This document shows, one piece after another, positions 16,610 through 24,779 of a stretch of DNA of 64,000 bases. Source of the DNA: Pseudomonas sp. PH1b (GTDB lineage: Bacteria > Pseudomonadota > Gammaproteobacteria > Pseudomonadales > Pseudomonadaceae); assembly GCF_000633395.1 (NCBI RefSeq), contig NZ_AYMU01000008.1, forward strand, positions 124,001 to 188,000. Direction: 5' to 3'. Every line of letters begins with the position of its first letter. Position 1 is the stretch's first letter. The notes below the pieces were generated by a model, which searched no databases, was not told the origin of the DNA, and saw nothing but the letters and a program-made list of their open reading frames with translations. The translations under genes and the position numbers were made by a program.

Positions 16610-17857
16610 ATGAGTAGCGTACAAACCCTTAGCATCGCGCCGGTACGCGTCCTGCGCAGCGAGGCCGAGGCCATCGCCGCCGCCCGGGAAATCGCCACGC
16701 AAATCGCCGCCATCGCCGCCGATCCCCAGGCCAATGGCCAGTTGCCCCGGCGCCAGGCCGAGCTGCTGTCCACCAGCGGCCTGACCGCCATCGGTGTACC
16801 CAGAGCCTTTGGCGGCCTGGGGGCCTCGGTGGCCACCATCGTCGAGGCGGTGCGCCTGATCTCGGTGGCCGATGGCGGCGTCGGCCAGTTGCTGCAGATC
16901 CACAACGTGATGCTGCGGGGCATCTTCAATGGCTACCCGGATGCCGTACGCGATCGGCTGATCAGCGATGTGCTGGCCGGCAAGCGCTTTGGCAACGCCC
17001 TGGCGGAAGTCGGCGGCAAGAACAAGTTCGCCCTCAAGACCCGCATCGAACGTCGCGCCGACGGCAAGCTGATCCTCAATGGCAGCAAGTTCTACTCCAC
17101 CGGCGCCTACCTGGCCGAGTGGATTTCCCTGACCGCCGCCAGTGAGGACGGCGGTGCCGGAGTGCTGCTCAACCGCAACACCCCGGGCCTGACCCTGGTG
17201 GACGACTGGCACGCCTTCGGCCAGCAGAACTCGGTCAGCGGCACGGTGATTTTCGACAACATCGAACTGGACGAAGACTTCGTCTCGCCGCGCAAGGGCC
17301 CGATGAAGCGCACCGGCCTGACCTTCCCGCAGATCCTCCATGCGGCCATCGACACCGGGATCGCCGCCGGCGCCCTGGGAGCGGCGGTGGACTACCTGAA
17401 ACAGCACGCCCGGCCCTGGGTCGAGAGCGGCGTCGACCACGCCAGCGAAGAGCCGCACATCATCAAGCAGATCGGCGAATACGCCGTGGCCCTGCGCGCC
17501 GCCGAATCCTTGCTGCGCGACGCTGCCAGGGTGTTCGACGAACACGAGCAGGACCCGGACAACAAGGAACTGCAGGACCAGTTGATCCTGTCCGTGGCCA
17601 CCGCTCGGGCCCTCTCCGACAGTGCCTCGCTGAAGATCTCCAGCGACATCTTCTCCCTGCTGGGGGCCAGCTCCTCCCTGAGCAAATGGAACCTCGACCG
17701 TTTCTGGCGCAACGCCCGGGTGCACACCACCCACGACCCGATCCGCTGGCGTCTGCACCACGTTGGCAACTACTACCTCAACGGCGTCGACCCGGGCGAA
17801 TACACCGCCATCCTCAATGCCAAGGAGCAACAGGGAGCGACCCGCCCGACCCCATAA
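16610..17857 (+). CDS. SfnB/DszC-like flavin-dependent monooxygenase (acyl-CoA dehydrogenase fold)
   Basis: This 415-residue protein of the acyl-CoA dehydrogenase superfamily is closest in layout to the SfnB/DszC sulfur-acquisition branch. The N-terminal helical domain carries LTAIGVPRAFGGLGAS, the central beta domain carries LILNGSKFYSTGAYLAEW and LVDDWHAFGQQNSVSGTVIFDNIEL, and the C-terminal bundle ends with the branch-typical FWRNARVHTTHDPIRWRLHHVGNYYLNG. DszC-type enzymes use FMNH2 and O2 to oxidise thiophene sulfur to sulfone; SfnB is a sulfone-metabolism protein of unclear reaction. The start at 16610 has AGAGGT upstream. It has only two internal methionines and no cysteine. It is preceded by a predicted sigma-54 promoter at 16136 and a REP array. 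Confidence 0.87.
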   Translation: MSSVQTLSIAPVRVLRSEAEAIAAAREIATQIAAIAADPQANGQLPRRQAELLSTSGLTAIGVPRAFGGLGASVATIVEAVRLISVADGGVGQLLQIHNVMLRGIFNGYPDAVRDRLISDVLAGKRFGNALAEVGGKNKFALKTRIERRADGKLILNGSKFYSTGAYLAEWISLTAASEDGGAGVLLNRNTPGLTLVDDWHAFGQQNSVSGTVIFDNIELDEDFVSPRKGPMKRTGLTFPQILHAAIDTGIAAGALGAAVDYLKQHARPWVESGVDHASEEPHIIKQIGEYAVALRAAESLLRDAARVFDEHEQDPDNKELQDQLILSVATARALSDSASLKISSDIFSLLGASSSLSKWNLDRFWRNARVHTTHDPIRWRLHHVGNYYLNGVDPGEYTAILNAKEQQGATRPTP

Positions 17858-17879
17858 CCCAACCACCGCCGCCCCCCGC

Positions 17880-18179
17880 GTAGGAGCTGGCTTGCCAGCG
17901 AAGGCGCCTGCAAGAGCGATGCAAGGCCCGAGGGCCTCTTCGCCGGAGAGCCGGCTCCTACAGGGACTGCGGGATCCATCTGACTGCTGTAGGAGCTGGC
18001 TTGCCAGCGAAAGCGTCTGCAAGAGCGATGCAAGGCTCAAGGGCCTCTTCGCCGGCAAGCCGGCTCCTACGGGGACTGCGGGATCTATCTGTCTGCTGTA
18101 GGAGCTGGCTTGCCAGCGAAGGCGCCTGCAAGAGCGATGCAAGGCTCAAGGGCCTCTTCGCCGGCAAGCCGGCTCCTAC
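17880..18179. repeat. REP doublet cluster, three units
   Basis: Units lie at 17880-17961, 17989-18070 and 18098-18179, with a 109-bp period and near-identical spacers (GGGACTGCGGGATC.ATCTG). The cluster fills nearly the whole 354-bp gap between the SfnB/DszC-like gene and the ABC exporter genes. No separate promoter for the exporter was found. Confidence 0.92.
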
Positions 18180-18211
18180 GGGGGTGTCCGACTTTTTTGA
18201 ATGAGCCCTGC

Positions 18212-19993
18212 ATGATCGAAAAACACCCTCTCTTGCGCGCCTTGGCGATCTACCGGGAAATGCCCTGGCGCTTCGCCCTGGTGGCGCTGCTCTATATCGC
18301 GGTCAATCTGGGGCTGGTCTGGCAGCAGTGGCTGATCGGCCATGCAATCAACGATGTCAGTGCCGGGCGGGCGGTGCAGCGTCTGGCAGACGGTAGCCTG
18401 GACGCCCGCCTCGGCTGGTACTGGTTGTGGCTGATGCTGGCGGTGGCCCTGGGCCGTGGCGTATTGCAGTACGCCGCCAGCGTCTTGTCCCTGGTGCTCA
18501 GCCAGGAGCTGTTGACCCGCCTGCGCGAACGCATCCTGCAGCAGGTCCAGGGCCTGCACCTGGGCTACCACTGGCAGCACGGCATGGGCGAGATGATCAC
18601 CCGCACCACCCGCGATGCGGACAAGGTCCGCGATGCCCTGATCAGTTTCTGGCGCCAGGTGGTGGAGACGCCCCTGGTGGTGCTGGCCACCGTCGGCCTG
18701 CTGAGCTGGTACAGCCCCTGGCTCGGCGTGGTGCCGTTGTTGCTGACCGCCTGTGGGCTGTGGATTTTCGTGCGCCAGACCGGGCATCTGGTGAGCCTGG
18801 ACCGCGCCGTGGGTGCCGCCTACGACCGGGTCAACCAGGACCTCAGCGAGGGCATCGGCGGCGTGCGGGTGATCAAGTCCTTCGCCCTGGAGCACAGCCG
18901 TGTCCAGGGCTTTGCCGCCCAGGTCGCGCTGTTCGCCGAACAGGCACGCCGGGCCCTGGCCTATTCCAGCTCGCGGATTCCCCTGCCCCAAGCGGTGGTC
19001 GCCCTCAGCCATGTGTGGGTCCTGGTATACGGCGCCCACCAGGTGGCGGCCGGGCAATTGGCAATCGGCGAGCTGGTCAGCGCGCTGTTGATCGTCACCA
19101 CCCTGGTGTTTCGCATCGAGGGCATTGGCCGGGTGATGCAGACCTTCGCCGACGCCCGCTCCAGCGCCGAACGCATCTGGCACCTGCTGGATGAGCCGGC
19201 CGGCATTCGCAGCGGCACGGCCCTGCTGCCACAGACGCCTCTGGGGCTGAAGCTGGAAGAGGTCAGCGTCTGCGCTCCGGGCGGTGGCCGGCAGATCCTC
19301 GAGCACTGCTCCCTGACCTTGCAGCCCGGCGAGATCGTCGCCCTGGTCGGCGCCACCGGCACCGGCAAGAGCCTGCTGGCCAGCCTGCTGCCGCGCCTCA
19401 CGGATGTCGGCGCAGGCCGCCTGCTGCTGGGTTGCGAACAGAGCGGCTGGCAGGACGTGCGCGACCTGGACCTGGACCAACTGCGGCGCCGAGTGCATGT
19501 GGTGCCCCAGGAAAGCTTTCTGTTTTCCGACACCCTGGCCGCCAACCTGCGCCTGAGCGCCCCCGCTGCCAGCGACCGGCAACTGCGCCAGGGCCTGGCC
19601 CTGGCGGCCGCCGAAGAGGTACTCGAACGCCTGCCCCAAGGGCTGGACAGCCGGCTCGGCGATCGCGGGGTGACCCTGTCCGGCGGCCAGCGCCAGCGCT
19701 TGAGCCTGGCCCGGGCCCTGCTCGGCGAGCCGGACATTCTCTGCCTGGACGACGCCACCAGTGCCCTGGATGCCATCAGCGAACGCCAGGTGCTGCACAA
19801 CATCCGCCAACTGCGCCGGGACCAGGGCCGAGCCACCACCCTGCTGCTGATCTCCAGCAAGCTCTCGACCATTCTCCTGGCGGACCGGGTACTGCTGCTC
19901 CAGGACGGGCGCATCAGCGCCAGCGGCCGTCACGCCGACCTTTTGAACACCAACGCGCACTACCGCGAACTGCTGGGAATCGACCATGGCTAA
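18212..19993 (+). CDS. ABC exporter half-transporter, degenerate nucleotide-binding site subunit
   Basis: This 593-residue type IV (MsbA/LmrCD-like) half-transporter has an N-terminal six-helix membrane domain and a C-terminal ATPase domain. Walker A is GATGTGKS and the signature LSGGQRQRLSLARAL is canonical. The residue after Walker B is Asp instead of Glu (LCLDDATSALD), and the H-loop histidine is replaced (ISSKLST instead of AHRLST). These losses mark it as the regulatory-site subunit of a heterodimer with the next gene, which overlaps it by 8 bp. The ATG at 18212 lies just after a REP cluster with only a weak ribosome site. Substrate unknown; export of a sulfur-free product or a secondary metabolite is possible. 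Confidence 0.88.
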   Translation: MIEKHPLLRALAIYREMPWRFALVALLYIAVNLGLVWQQWLIGHAINDVSAGRAVQRLADGSLDARLGWYWLWLMLAVALGRGVLQYAASVLSLVLSQELLTRLRERILQQVQGLHLGYHWQHGMGEMITRTTRDADKVRDALISFWRQVVETPLVVLATVGLLSWYSPWLGVVPLLLTACGLWIFVRQTGHLVSLDRAVGAAYDRVNQDLSEGIGGVRVIKSFALEHSRVQGFAAQVALFAEQARRALAYSSSRIPLPQAVVALSHVWVLVYGAHQVAAGQLAIGELVSALLIVTTLVFRIEGIGRVMQTFADARSSAERIWHLLDEPAGIRSGTALLPQTPLGLKLEEVSVCAPGGGRQILEHCSLTLQPGEIVALVGATGTGKSLLASLLPRLTDVGAGRLLLGCEQSGWQDVRDLDLDQLRRRVHVVPQESFLFSDTLAANLRLSAPAASDRQLRQGLALAAAEEVLERLPQGLDSRLGDRGVTLSGGQRQRLSLARALLGEPDILCLDDATSALDAISERQVLHNIRQLRRDQGRATTLLLISSKLSTILLADRVLLLQDGRISASGRHADLLNTNAHYRELLGIDHG

Positions 19994-21893
19994 CCCAATC
20001 GCCGGCAAGGCCCTGAGCGACATCGAAATAGAAGAAATGCTCGCCAGGCAGGCCCTGGACCGCAGCATGTTTTCCCGCCTGCTGCCCCTGTTGCGACCGA
20101 TTCGCGGGGCCATCCTGGGCGTGATCGGCATCGAGCTGCTGCTGGTGTTCACGGTCTTTCTGCGGCCCTGGTTCGTCCGTGAACTGCTGGACCATGGGTT
20201 GGTGCTCGACCAGGGGCACTGGTGGCTGGACGAGTCGCTGCTGCTGTGGCTGGGACTGGGGCTGGCGGCCAGCTGGCTGGGGCGCTTTGTCCTCGCCGGG
20301 CTGTCACAGTTCGTCGCCGGCAGCGCGGCGATCCGGGTGCTCAACGACCTGCGAATCAAGGTCTTCGCCCATGTCCAGGCCCTGAGCATCAGCTACTTCG
20401 ACCAGACCCGTGCCGGACGGATCATTTCCCGCGCCGACCGCGACGTCGACAGCCTGGAGCCGCTGTTGATCCAGGGCCCGCCGGAGCTGTTGGGGGCCCT
20501 GCTGCGCTGCGGGCTGGCCGCGGTGATGCTGTGGCGCATCGACCCGCGATTCTTCCTCAGCCTGGCGGCCACGGTGCCGCTGCTGGCAGTGGCGACCTGG
20601 GGGTTCAAGCGTATCTCCCAGCGCAACTGGGCCAAGGTCGCGGAGAACCGCAGCCGTTTCACCGCGCACCTGGTGGAAAGCGTCAGCGGCGTGCGCATGC
20701 TCCAGCAATGCGGCCAGCAAGGGCGCAACTTGCAGCGCTATCGCGGCCTGCTGGAGGACTTCAATCAAGCGCTGATCCGCGGCAGCCTGCGCTCCAGCTG
20801 GTTCGCCCCGTTCACCGCCCTGCTCAGCTCCGCCGGCATGGCCGCGCTGTTGCTGGTGGGCGCCTTTGGCCTGGCCAGTGCGCAAGTCAGCGTGGGCCAG
20901 GTGGCGGAAAGCCTGTTCTACGTGTTTCTGTTTCTCGGCCCCTTGCAGGAACTGTCCGACCTGTTCGAGCGCTATGCCACCGGCTCGGCCTCGGCCCAGC
21001 GGATCTTCCTGCTGCTCGATACCCGGCCCCAGGTCCTCGACCCGCACAAGCCGCACCCCTTGCAGCGTCCACGGGGCGACGTCAGCTTCGAACAGGTGCG
21101 CTTCGCCTATGACCCCAACAGCCCGACCCCGGTGATCCATGACCTGGACCTGCAGATTGCGGCCGGGGAAGTGCTGGCGATCGTCGGCCCCTCGGGTCAC
21201 GGCAAAAGCACCCTGGTGCAATTGCTGACGCGCTTCTACGACGTCCAGGGCGGCGCCGTGAAGCTCGACGGCATCGACATCCGGCAACTGGCCCAGCATG
21301 ACCTGCGCCGGGCCGTGGGCGTGGTGCTGCAGGACAATGTGCTGTTCAGCGGCAGCATCCTCGACAACCTGCGCCTGGCGGCTCCCGACGCCGATGACGC
21401 GACCCTGATCGCGGCGGCCCGGGAGCTGGGCGCGGACGAAGTGCTGGAGCGCCTGCCGCACCAGTACCACAGCGAGGTCGGCCCCCTGGGCGGGCATTTG
21501 AGCCATGGCCAGCGGCAACTGGTGTGCCTGGTACGGGCCTACCTGGCCAACCCGGCGGTGCTGGTCCTGGACGAAGCCACCTCGGCGGTGGACATCCACA
21601 CCGAGCAGCGCATTCAGCGCGCCCTGCGCCGGCTGTGCGAAGGGCGCACGGCGATCATCATCGCCCACCGCCTGGCGACCATCCGCGACGCCGACCGGAT
21701 AGCCGTGATCCGCCATGGCCGGCTGGTGGAACAGGGGCCGCATCAACAGTTGATCCGGCAGAACGGTGCCTATGCGGCGTTGTACCAGGCTTACCTGCGC
21801 AGCGCCGACCAGCCCGGCGGCGCAACCCCCGCAGCCCCTTTCGCCGACAAGCCCGCGCCGACAAAAGCACCGCCGCTATCGCGCCAGCTGTAG
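19986..21893 (+). CDS. ABC exporter half-transporter, catalytic subunit
   Basis: This 635-residue MsbA-like half-transporter is the partner of the upstream gene, overlapping it by 8 bp. Six membrane helices precede the ATPase domain, which has Walker A GPSGHGKST, Walker B LVLDEATSAVD with catalytic Glu, and H-loop IIIAHRLAT. Its signature is LSHGQ rather than LSGGQ. In the heterodimer this altered signature faces the other subunit's defective Walker B and H-loop, so all changes fall in one composite site, as known for asymmetric exporters. The last roughly 18 residues (ADKPAPTKAPPLSRQL) translate a decayed REP unit, and the stop codon lies in the next REP. Ligand unknown. Confidence 0.88.
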   Translation: MANPIAGKALSDIEIEEMLARQALDRSMFSRLLPLLRPIRGAILGVIGIELLLVFTVFLRPWFVRELLDHGLVLDQGHWWLDESLLLWLGLGLAASWLGRFVLAGLSQFVAGSAAIRVLNDLRIKVFAHVQALSISYFDQTRAGRIISRADRDVDSLEPLLIQGPPELLGALLRCGLAAVMLWRIDPRFFLSLAATVPLLAVATWGFKRISQRNWAKVAENRSRFTAHLVESVSGVRMLQQCGQQGRNLQRYRGLLEDFNQALIRGSLRSSWFAPFTALLSSAGMAALLLVGAFGLASAQVSVGQVAESLFYVFLFLGPLQELSDLFERYATGSASAQRIFLLLDTRPQVLDPHKPHPLQRPRGDVSFEQVRFAYDPNSPTPVIHDLDLQIAAGEVLAIVGPSGHGKSTLVQLLTRFYDVQGGAVKLDGIDIRQLAQHDLRRAVGVVLQDNVLFSGSILDNLRLAAPDADDATLIAAARELGADEVLERLPHQYHSEVGPLGGHLSHGQRQLVCLVRAYLANPAVLVLDEATSAVDIHTEQRIQRALRRLCEGRTAIIIAHRLATIRDADRIAVIRHGRLVEQGPHQQLIRQNGAYAALYQAYLRSADQPGGATPAAPFADKPAPTKAPPLSRQL

Positions 21894-22298
21894 GAGCTGG
21901 CTCGCCAGCGAAGGCGTCCGCAAGGGCAGCACAAGACTCAAGGGCCTCTTCGCCGGCAAGCCGGCTCCTACAAGAACGACGCCGCTACTGCGCCAGCTGT
22001 AGGAGCTGGCTTGCCAGCGAAGCCGCCCGCAAGGACAGCACAAGGCTCAAGGGCCTCTTCGCCGGCAAGCCGGCTCCTACAAGAACGACGCCGCTATCGC
22101 GCCAGCCGTAGGAGCTGGCTTGCCAGCGAAGGCGTCCGCAAGGACAGCAAAAGGCTCAAGGGCCTCTTCGCCGGCAAGCCGGCTCCTACAAGAACGACGC
22201 CGCTATCGCACCAGCCGTAGGAGCTGGCTTACCAGCGAAGGCGCCCGCAAGGGCAGCACAAGACTCAAGGCCCCCTTCGCCGGCAAGCCGGCTCCTAC
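21835..22298. repeat. REP doublet cluster, four units plus a decayed coding copy
   Basis: Full units lie at 21890-21971, 21999-22080, 22108-22189 and 22217-22298 (109-bp period, spacer AAGAACGACGCCGCTA). A decayed half unit with the same spacer precedes them at about 21835-21889 and is read as the C-terminus of the ABC exporter. With the regulatory stretch 22299-22512 this accounts for the 619-bp gap. Confidence 0.9.
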
Positions 22299-22332
22299 GG
22301 GGGTATTGGGCGGCGGCGCCTCTGTTGCGCGC

Positions 22333-22371
22333 TCAGCAACGGTTGCTGACCAGGTGCTGCTACAGCAGCAC
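22333..22371. promoter_or_regulatory. Two enhancer-like palindromes upstream of the sulfur-poor operon
   Basis: TCAGCAAC-G-GTTGCTGA (22333-22349) and GTGCTGCT-AC-AGCAGCAC (22354-22371) are perfect 8-bp-arm inverted repeats. The second carries the TGCTGCT-N2-AGCAGCA core shared with 16032 and 26230. They lie about 75-95 bp upstream of the -24 element at 22435. Confidence 0.62.
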
Positions 22372-22434
22372 TCGCCCTCGCCAAGGCCGCTGGCATGGCC
22401 CCTCAATCCCCTTGCCAGAGGCCTCAGCGGCCCA

Positions 22435-22450
22435 TGGCATGGCCGTTGCA
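22435..22450 (+). promoter_or_regulatory. Sigma-54 (-24/-12) promoter for the LLM/DszB-like operon
   Basis: TGGCATGGCCGTTGCA has GG-N10-GC spacing and a TTGCA -12 element. A start near 22461 gives a leader of about 51 nt before the ATG at 22513. Confidence 0.68.
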
Positions 22451-22512
22451 ACCACTCCTGTAGGCGTCTTCGCACCCGCGCGGCGCAACGCGTTACTGAA
22501 TCAGGAGCACCC

Positions 22513-23670
22513 ATGAGCACTGAATTTTTCTGGCGCCTGCCGCTGGGCACCGACGGTCCGCAGTTGAGCACCGACAAACACAATCGCGGCAACCCCCAGC
22601 ACCGTCCCGGGCATATCGCCCCCGGGCGTTTGCCCAACGGCGAGGCCGACGGTTTCACCTACATCGACTACATCGCCCAGGTGGCCAAGGCCGCCGAGCT
22701 CGCCGGCTTCGAGGGTGCGCTGCTGCCCACCGGCCCCGAGCCGTGGATCGCCGCCGCGGCCCTGGCCCGGGAAACCCGGCGCATCCGTTTTTTGATCGCC
22801 TTCCAGGCCACCTGGACCCTGCCCGCCTATGCCGCCCAGCAGGCGGCGATCCTGCAGAACCTCAGCCACGGCCGCCTGGACTGGAACATCATCACCGGCG
22901 GCAACCCGGTCAGCCAGCGGGCCAACGGCGATTACCTGGACCATGACCGGCGCTACCAGCGCACCGGCGAGTTCCTCGACATCATCCAGGGTCTCTGGGA
23001 CAACGAGCGCTTCTCCTATGAGGGCGATATCTACCAGCTGGAGAACGGCGCCCTGCCCCCGGGCCTGCAACATGAACGCAAGCCCGGGGTGTACTTTTCC
23101 GGTTTCTCCGACGCGGCCCTGGACGTGGCGGCCAAGCATGCCGACGTCTACCTCAACTGGGCCGAGCCCATCGACCAGCTCAAGCCGCATATCGAACGGG
23201 TTCGCGAGCTGGCGGACAAACAGGGGCGCACGGTGCGCTTCGGCCTGCGGGTCGACCTGTTCGCCCGGGAAACCGAGGAGCGGGCCTGGGCCGACCTGCG
23301 CCGCCAGTTCGACAGGCTCGAAGGCAACAGCAGCCTGATCGCCAAGAACTTCACCAGCGGTTCCGACTCCGTCGGCGGCGCCCGACAGACCGCCTATCAC
23401 CAGAATATCGACCGTTTCGACGACCTGATCCTCGGCCCCAACCTCTGGGCCGGCTTCGCCAAGGCCAAGCCCGGCCCCACCGTGGGCCTGGTGGGCAGCC
23501 ACCAGAACATCGCCGAACGCCTGGCGGAGTACCGCGACGCCGGTTTCTCCACCTTCATCCTGGCCGGCAACCCGCACCTGGAAGAAGCCTTGCGCATCGG
23601 CCAGGAAGTGCTGCCCCTGGTGCAGCAACGCCCCGTCGCCCAGGCGACGCCCTTGCAGGCGCGTGCCTGA
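22513..23670 (+). CDS. SsuD-like flavin-dependent monooxygenase, sulfur-free
   Basis: This 385-residue LLM monooxygenase is close in length and blocks to alkanesulfonate monooxygenase SsuD. Visible are FFWRLPLGTDGPQL, the LLPTGPEPWIAAAALA helix, RIRFLIAFQATWTLPAYAAQQ, LDWNIITGGNP, DHDRRYQRTGEFLDIIQGLW and the C-terminal LVGSHQNIAERL/FILAGNPHLEEALR. Apart from the initiator it has no methionine and no cysteine at all. AGGAG lies 7 bases upstream of the ATG at 22513. It leads an operon with two DszB-like genes (19 bp and 37 bp gaps) behind a predicted sigma-54 promoter. The likely role is FMNH2-dependent release of sulfur from a sulfonate or sulfone, with the flavin reductase encoded elsewhere. 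Confidence 0.9.
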   Translation: MSTEFFWRLPLGTDGPQLSTDKHNRGNPQHRPGHIAPGRLPNGEADGFTYIDYIAQVAKAAELAGFEGALLPTGPEPWIAAAALARETRRIRFLIAFQATWTLPAYAAQQAAILQNLSHGRLDWNIITGGNPVSQRANGDYLDHDRRYQRTGEFLDIIQGLWDNERFSYEGDIYQLENGALPPGLQHERKPGVYFSGFSDAALDVAAKHADVYLNWAEPIDQLKPHIERVRELADKQGRTVRFGLRVDLFARETEERAWADLRRQFDRLEGNSSLIAKNFTSGSDSVGGARQTAYHQNIDRFDDLILGPNLWAGFAKAKPGPTVGLVGSHQNIAERLAEYRDAGFSTFILAGNPHLEEALRIGQEVLPLVQQRPVAQATPLQARA

Positions 23671-23689
23671 CGCCTTAAGGAGCTCGTTC

Positions 23690-24742
23690 ATGTCTCATCC
23701 TCTGGACACCCTCTGGTACACCCGCTGCCCGGTCCCCACTGGCCTGGGCATCGCCGTGCAGCAAGGCTGGCTGCAGGACAGCCTCAGTGCCCTGGGCACC
23801 CAAGTGCAGTCGCTGCGCGAGTCCGCCGACCAGGCCGTGCGTGAATCCCACTTCGACCACAGCCTGCGCAACTCGGTGCGCCACGGCGGCAGCATCCCGG
23901 CCCTGTGGGCCCGGGCCCAGGGCCGGGAAACCCGGTTGATCGGCCTGTCCTGGGCCGACGAGGTGCAGTTGATCCTGACCCGCGCCGACAGCGGCATTCA
24001 CAGCATCAAGCAGCTCAAGGGCCGGCGTTTCGGCTTGCCCGACTGGGCCGCGGCGCAGATCGACTTCACCCGGGCCCAGGCCCTGCGCGGCCTGGAAAAC
24101 GCCCTGGGCCTGGAGGGCCTGCAAGTGGGCGACCTGCAACTGGTGAACTACCGCTACGGCGGCACCTTCAGCGACCCGCAGGTGCAGACCCTGGCCGACA
24201 CCCCGGTCAGCGCCCAGCCGGCCAGTGGCCGCAACCTGGAACTGCAGGGCCTGCTGCGGGGCGAGGTCGACGCGATCTTTCTCAAGGGCGCCAGCGCCGC
24301 CCGCCACGCCCACGAGTTCGGCCTGCGCACCCTGATCGACACCGGCGCCCACCCTGACCCGCTGATCCGCTGCAACAACGGCACGCCACGCACCCTGACG
24401 GTGGACAGTCATCTGCTGGAGCAGCACTTCGACGTTGCACAGGGCATTCTCGGCGCGGTGCTGAAGGCCGAAGACTGGGCCCACAGGCACCCGGAAGACA
24501 CCCGCCGCTACCTGGCCCGGGAAACCAACAGCAGCGAGTACTGGGTCAGCGCCGCCTATGGCGACGACGCCCACCTGCGCCTGCGCACCGGCCTGGATGA
24601 ACAGGCCATCGCTGCGCTGCAAGACTTCAGCGCCTTCCTGCGGCGCTGGCGCTTCATCCCGCAACAGGTCGACGTACGCCAATGGATCGACCGCCGGCCG
24701 CTGGATGCGCTGCTGGCTACCCCTACCGCTCTGGCCGGCTGA
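23690..24742 (+). CDS. DszB-like sulfinate desulfinase candidate, active-site Cys present
   Basis: This 350-residue protein has a periplasmic-binding-protein fold but no signal peptide; the ATG at 23690 follows AAGGAG. The DszB-type triad is conserved: Cys13 in TRCPVP, His54 in ESHFDH, Arg64 in VRHGGSIPAL. Other shared blocks are FGLPDWAAAQIDFTRAQALRGLENALGLEGL, GEVDAIFLKGASAARHA and IRCNNGTPRTLTVDSHLL. It has two cysteines and no internal methionine. It lies 19 bp after the SsuD-like gene and is followed 37 bp later by a close paralogue in which the cysteine is serine. DszB cleaves an aryl sulfinate to sulfite; the same chemistry here on an unknown sulfinate is inference, and a cytoplasmic binding role cannot be excluded. 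Confidence 0.78.
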   Translation: MSHPLDTLWYTRCPVPTGLGIAVQQGWLQDSLSALGTQVQSLRESADQAVRESHFDHSLRNSVRHGGSIPALWARAQGRETRLIGLSWADEVQLILTRADSGIHSIKQLKGRRFGLPDWAAAQIDFTRAQALRGLENALGLEGLQVGDLQLVNYRYGGTFSDPQVQTLADTPVSAQPASGRNLELQGLLRGEVDAIFLKGASAARHAHEFGLRTLIDTGAHPDPLIRCNNGTPRTLTVDSHLLEQHFDVAQGILGAVLKAEDWAHRHPEDTRRYLARETNSSEYWVSAAYGDDAHLRLRTGLDEQAIAALQDFSAFLRRWRFIPQQVDVRQWIDRRPLDALLATPTALAG

Positions 24743-24779
24743 CCGCGCCAGGTTTCATGGATTCGAACTGAAGACCCTT

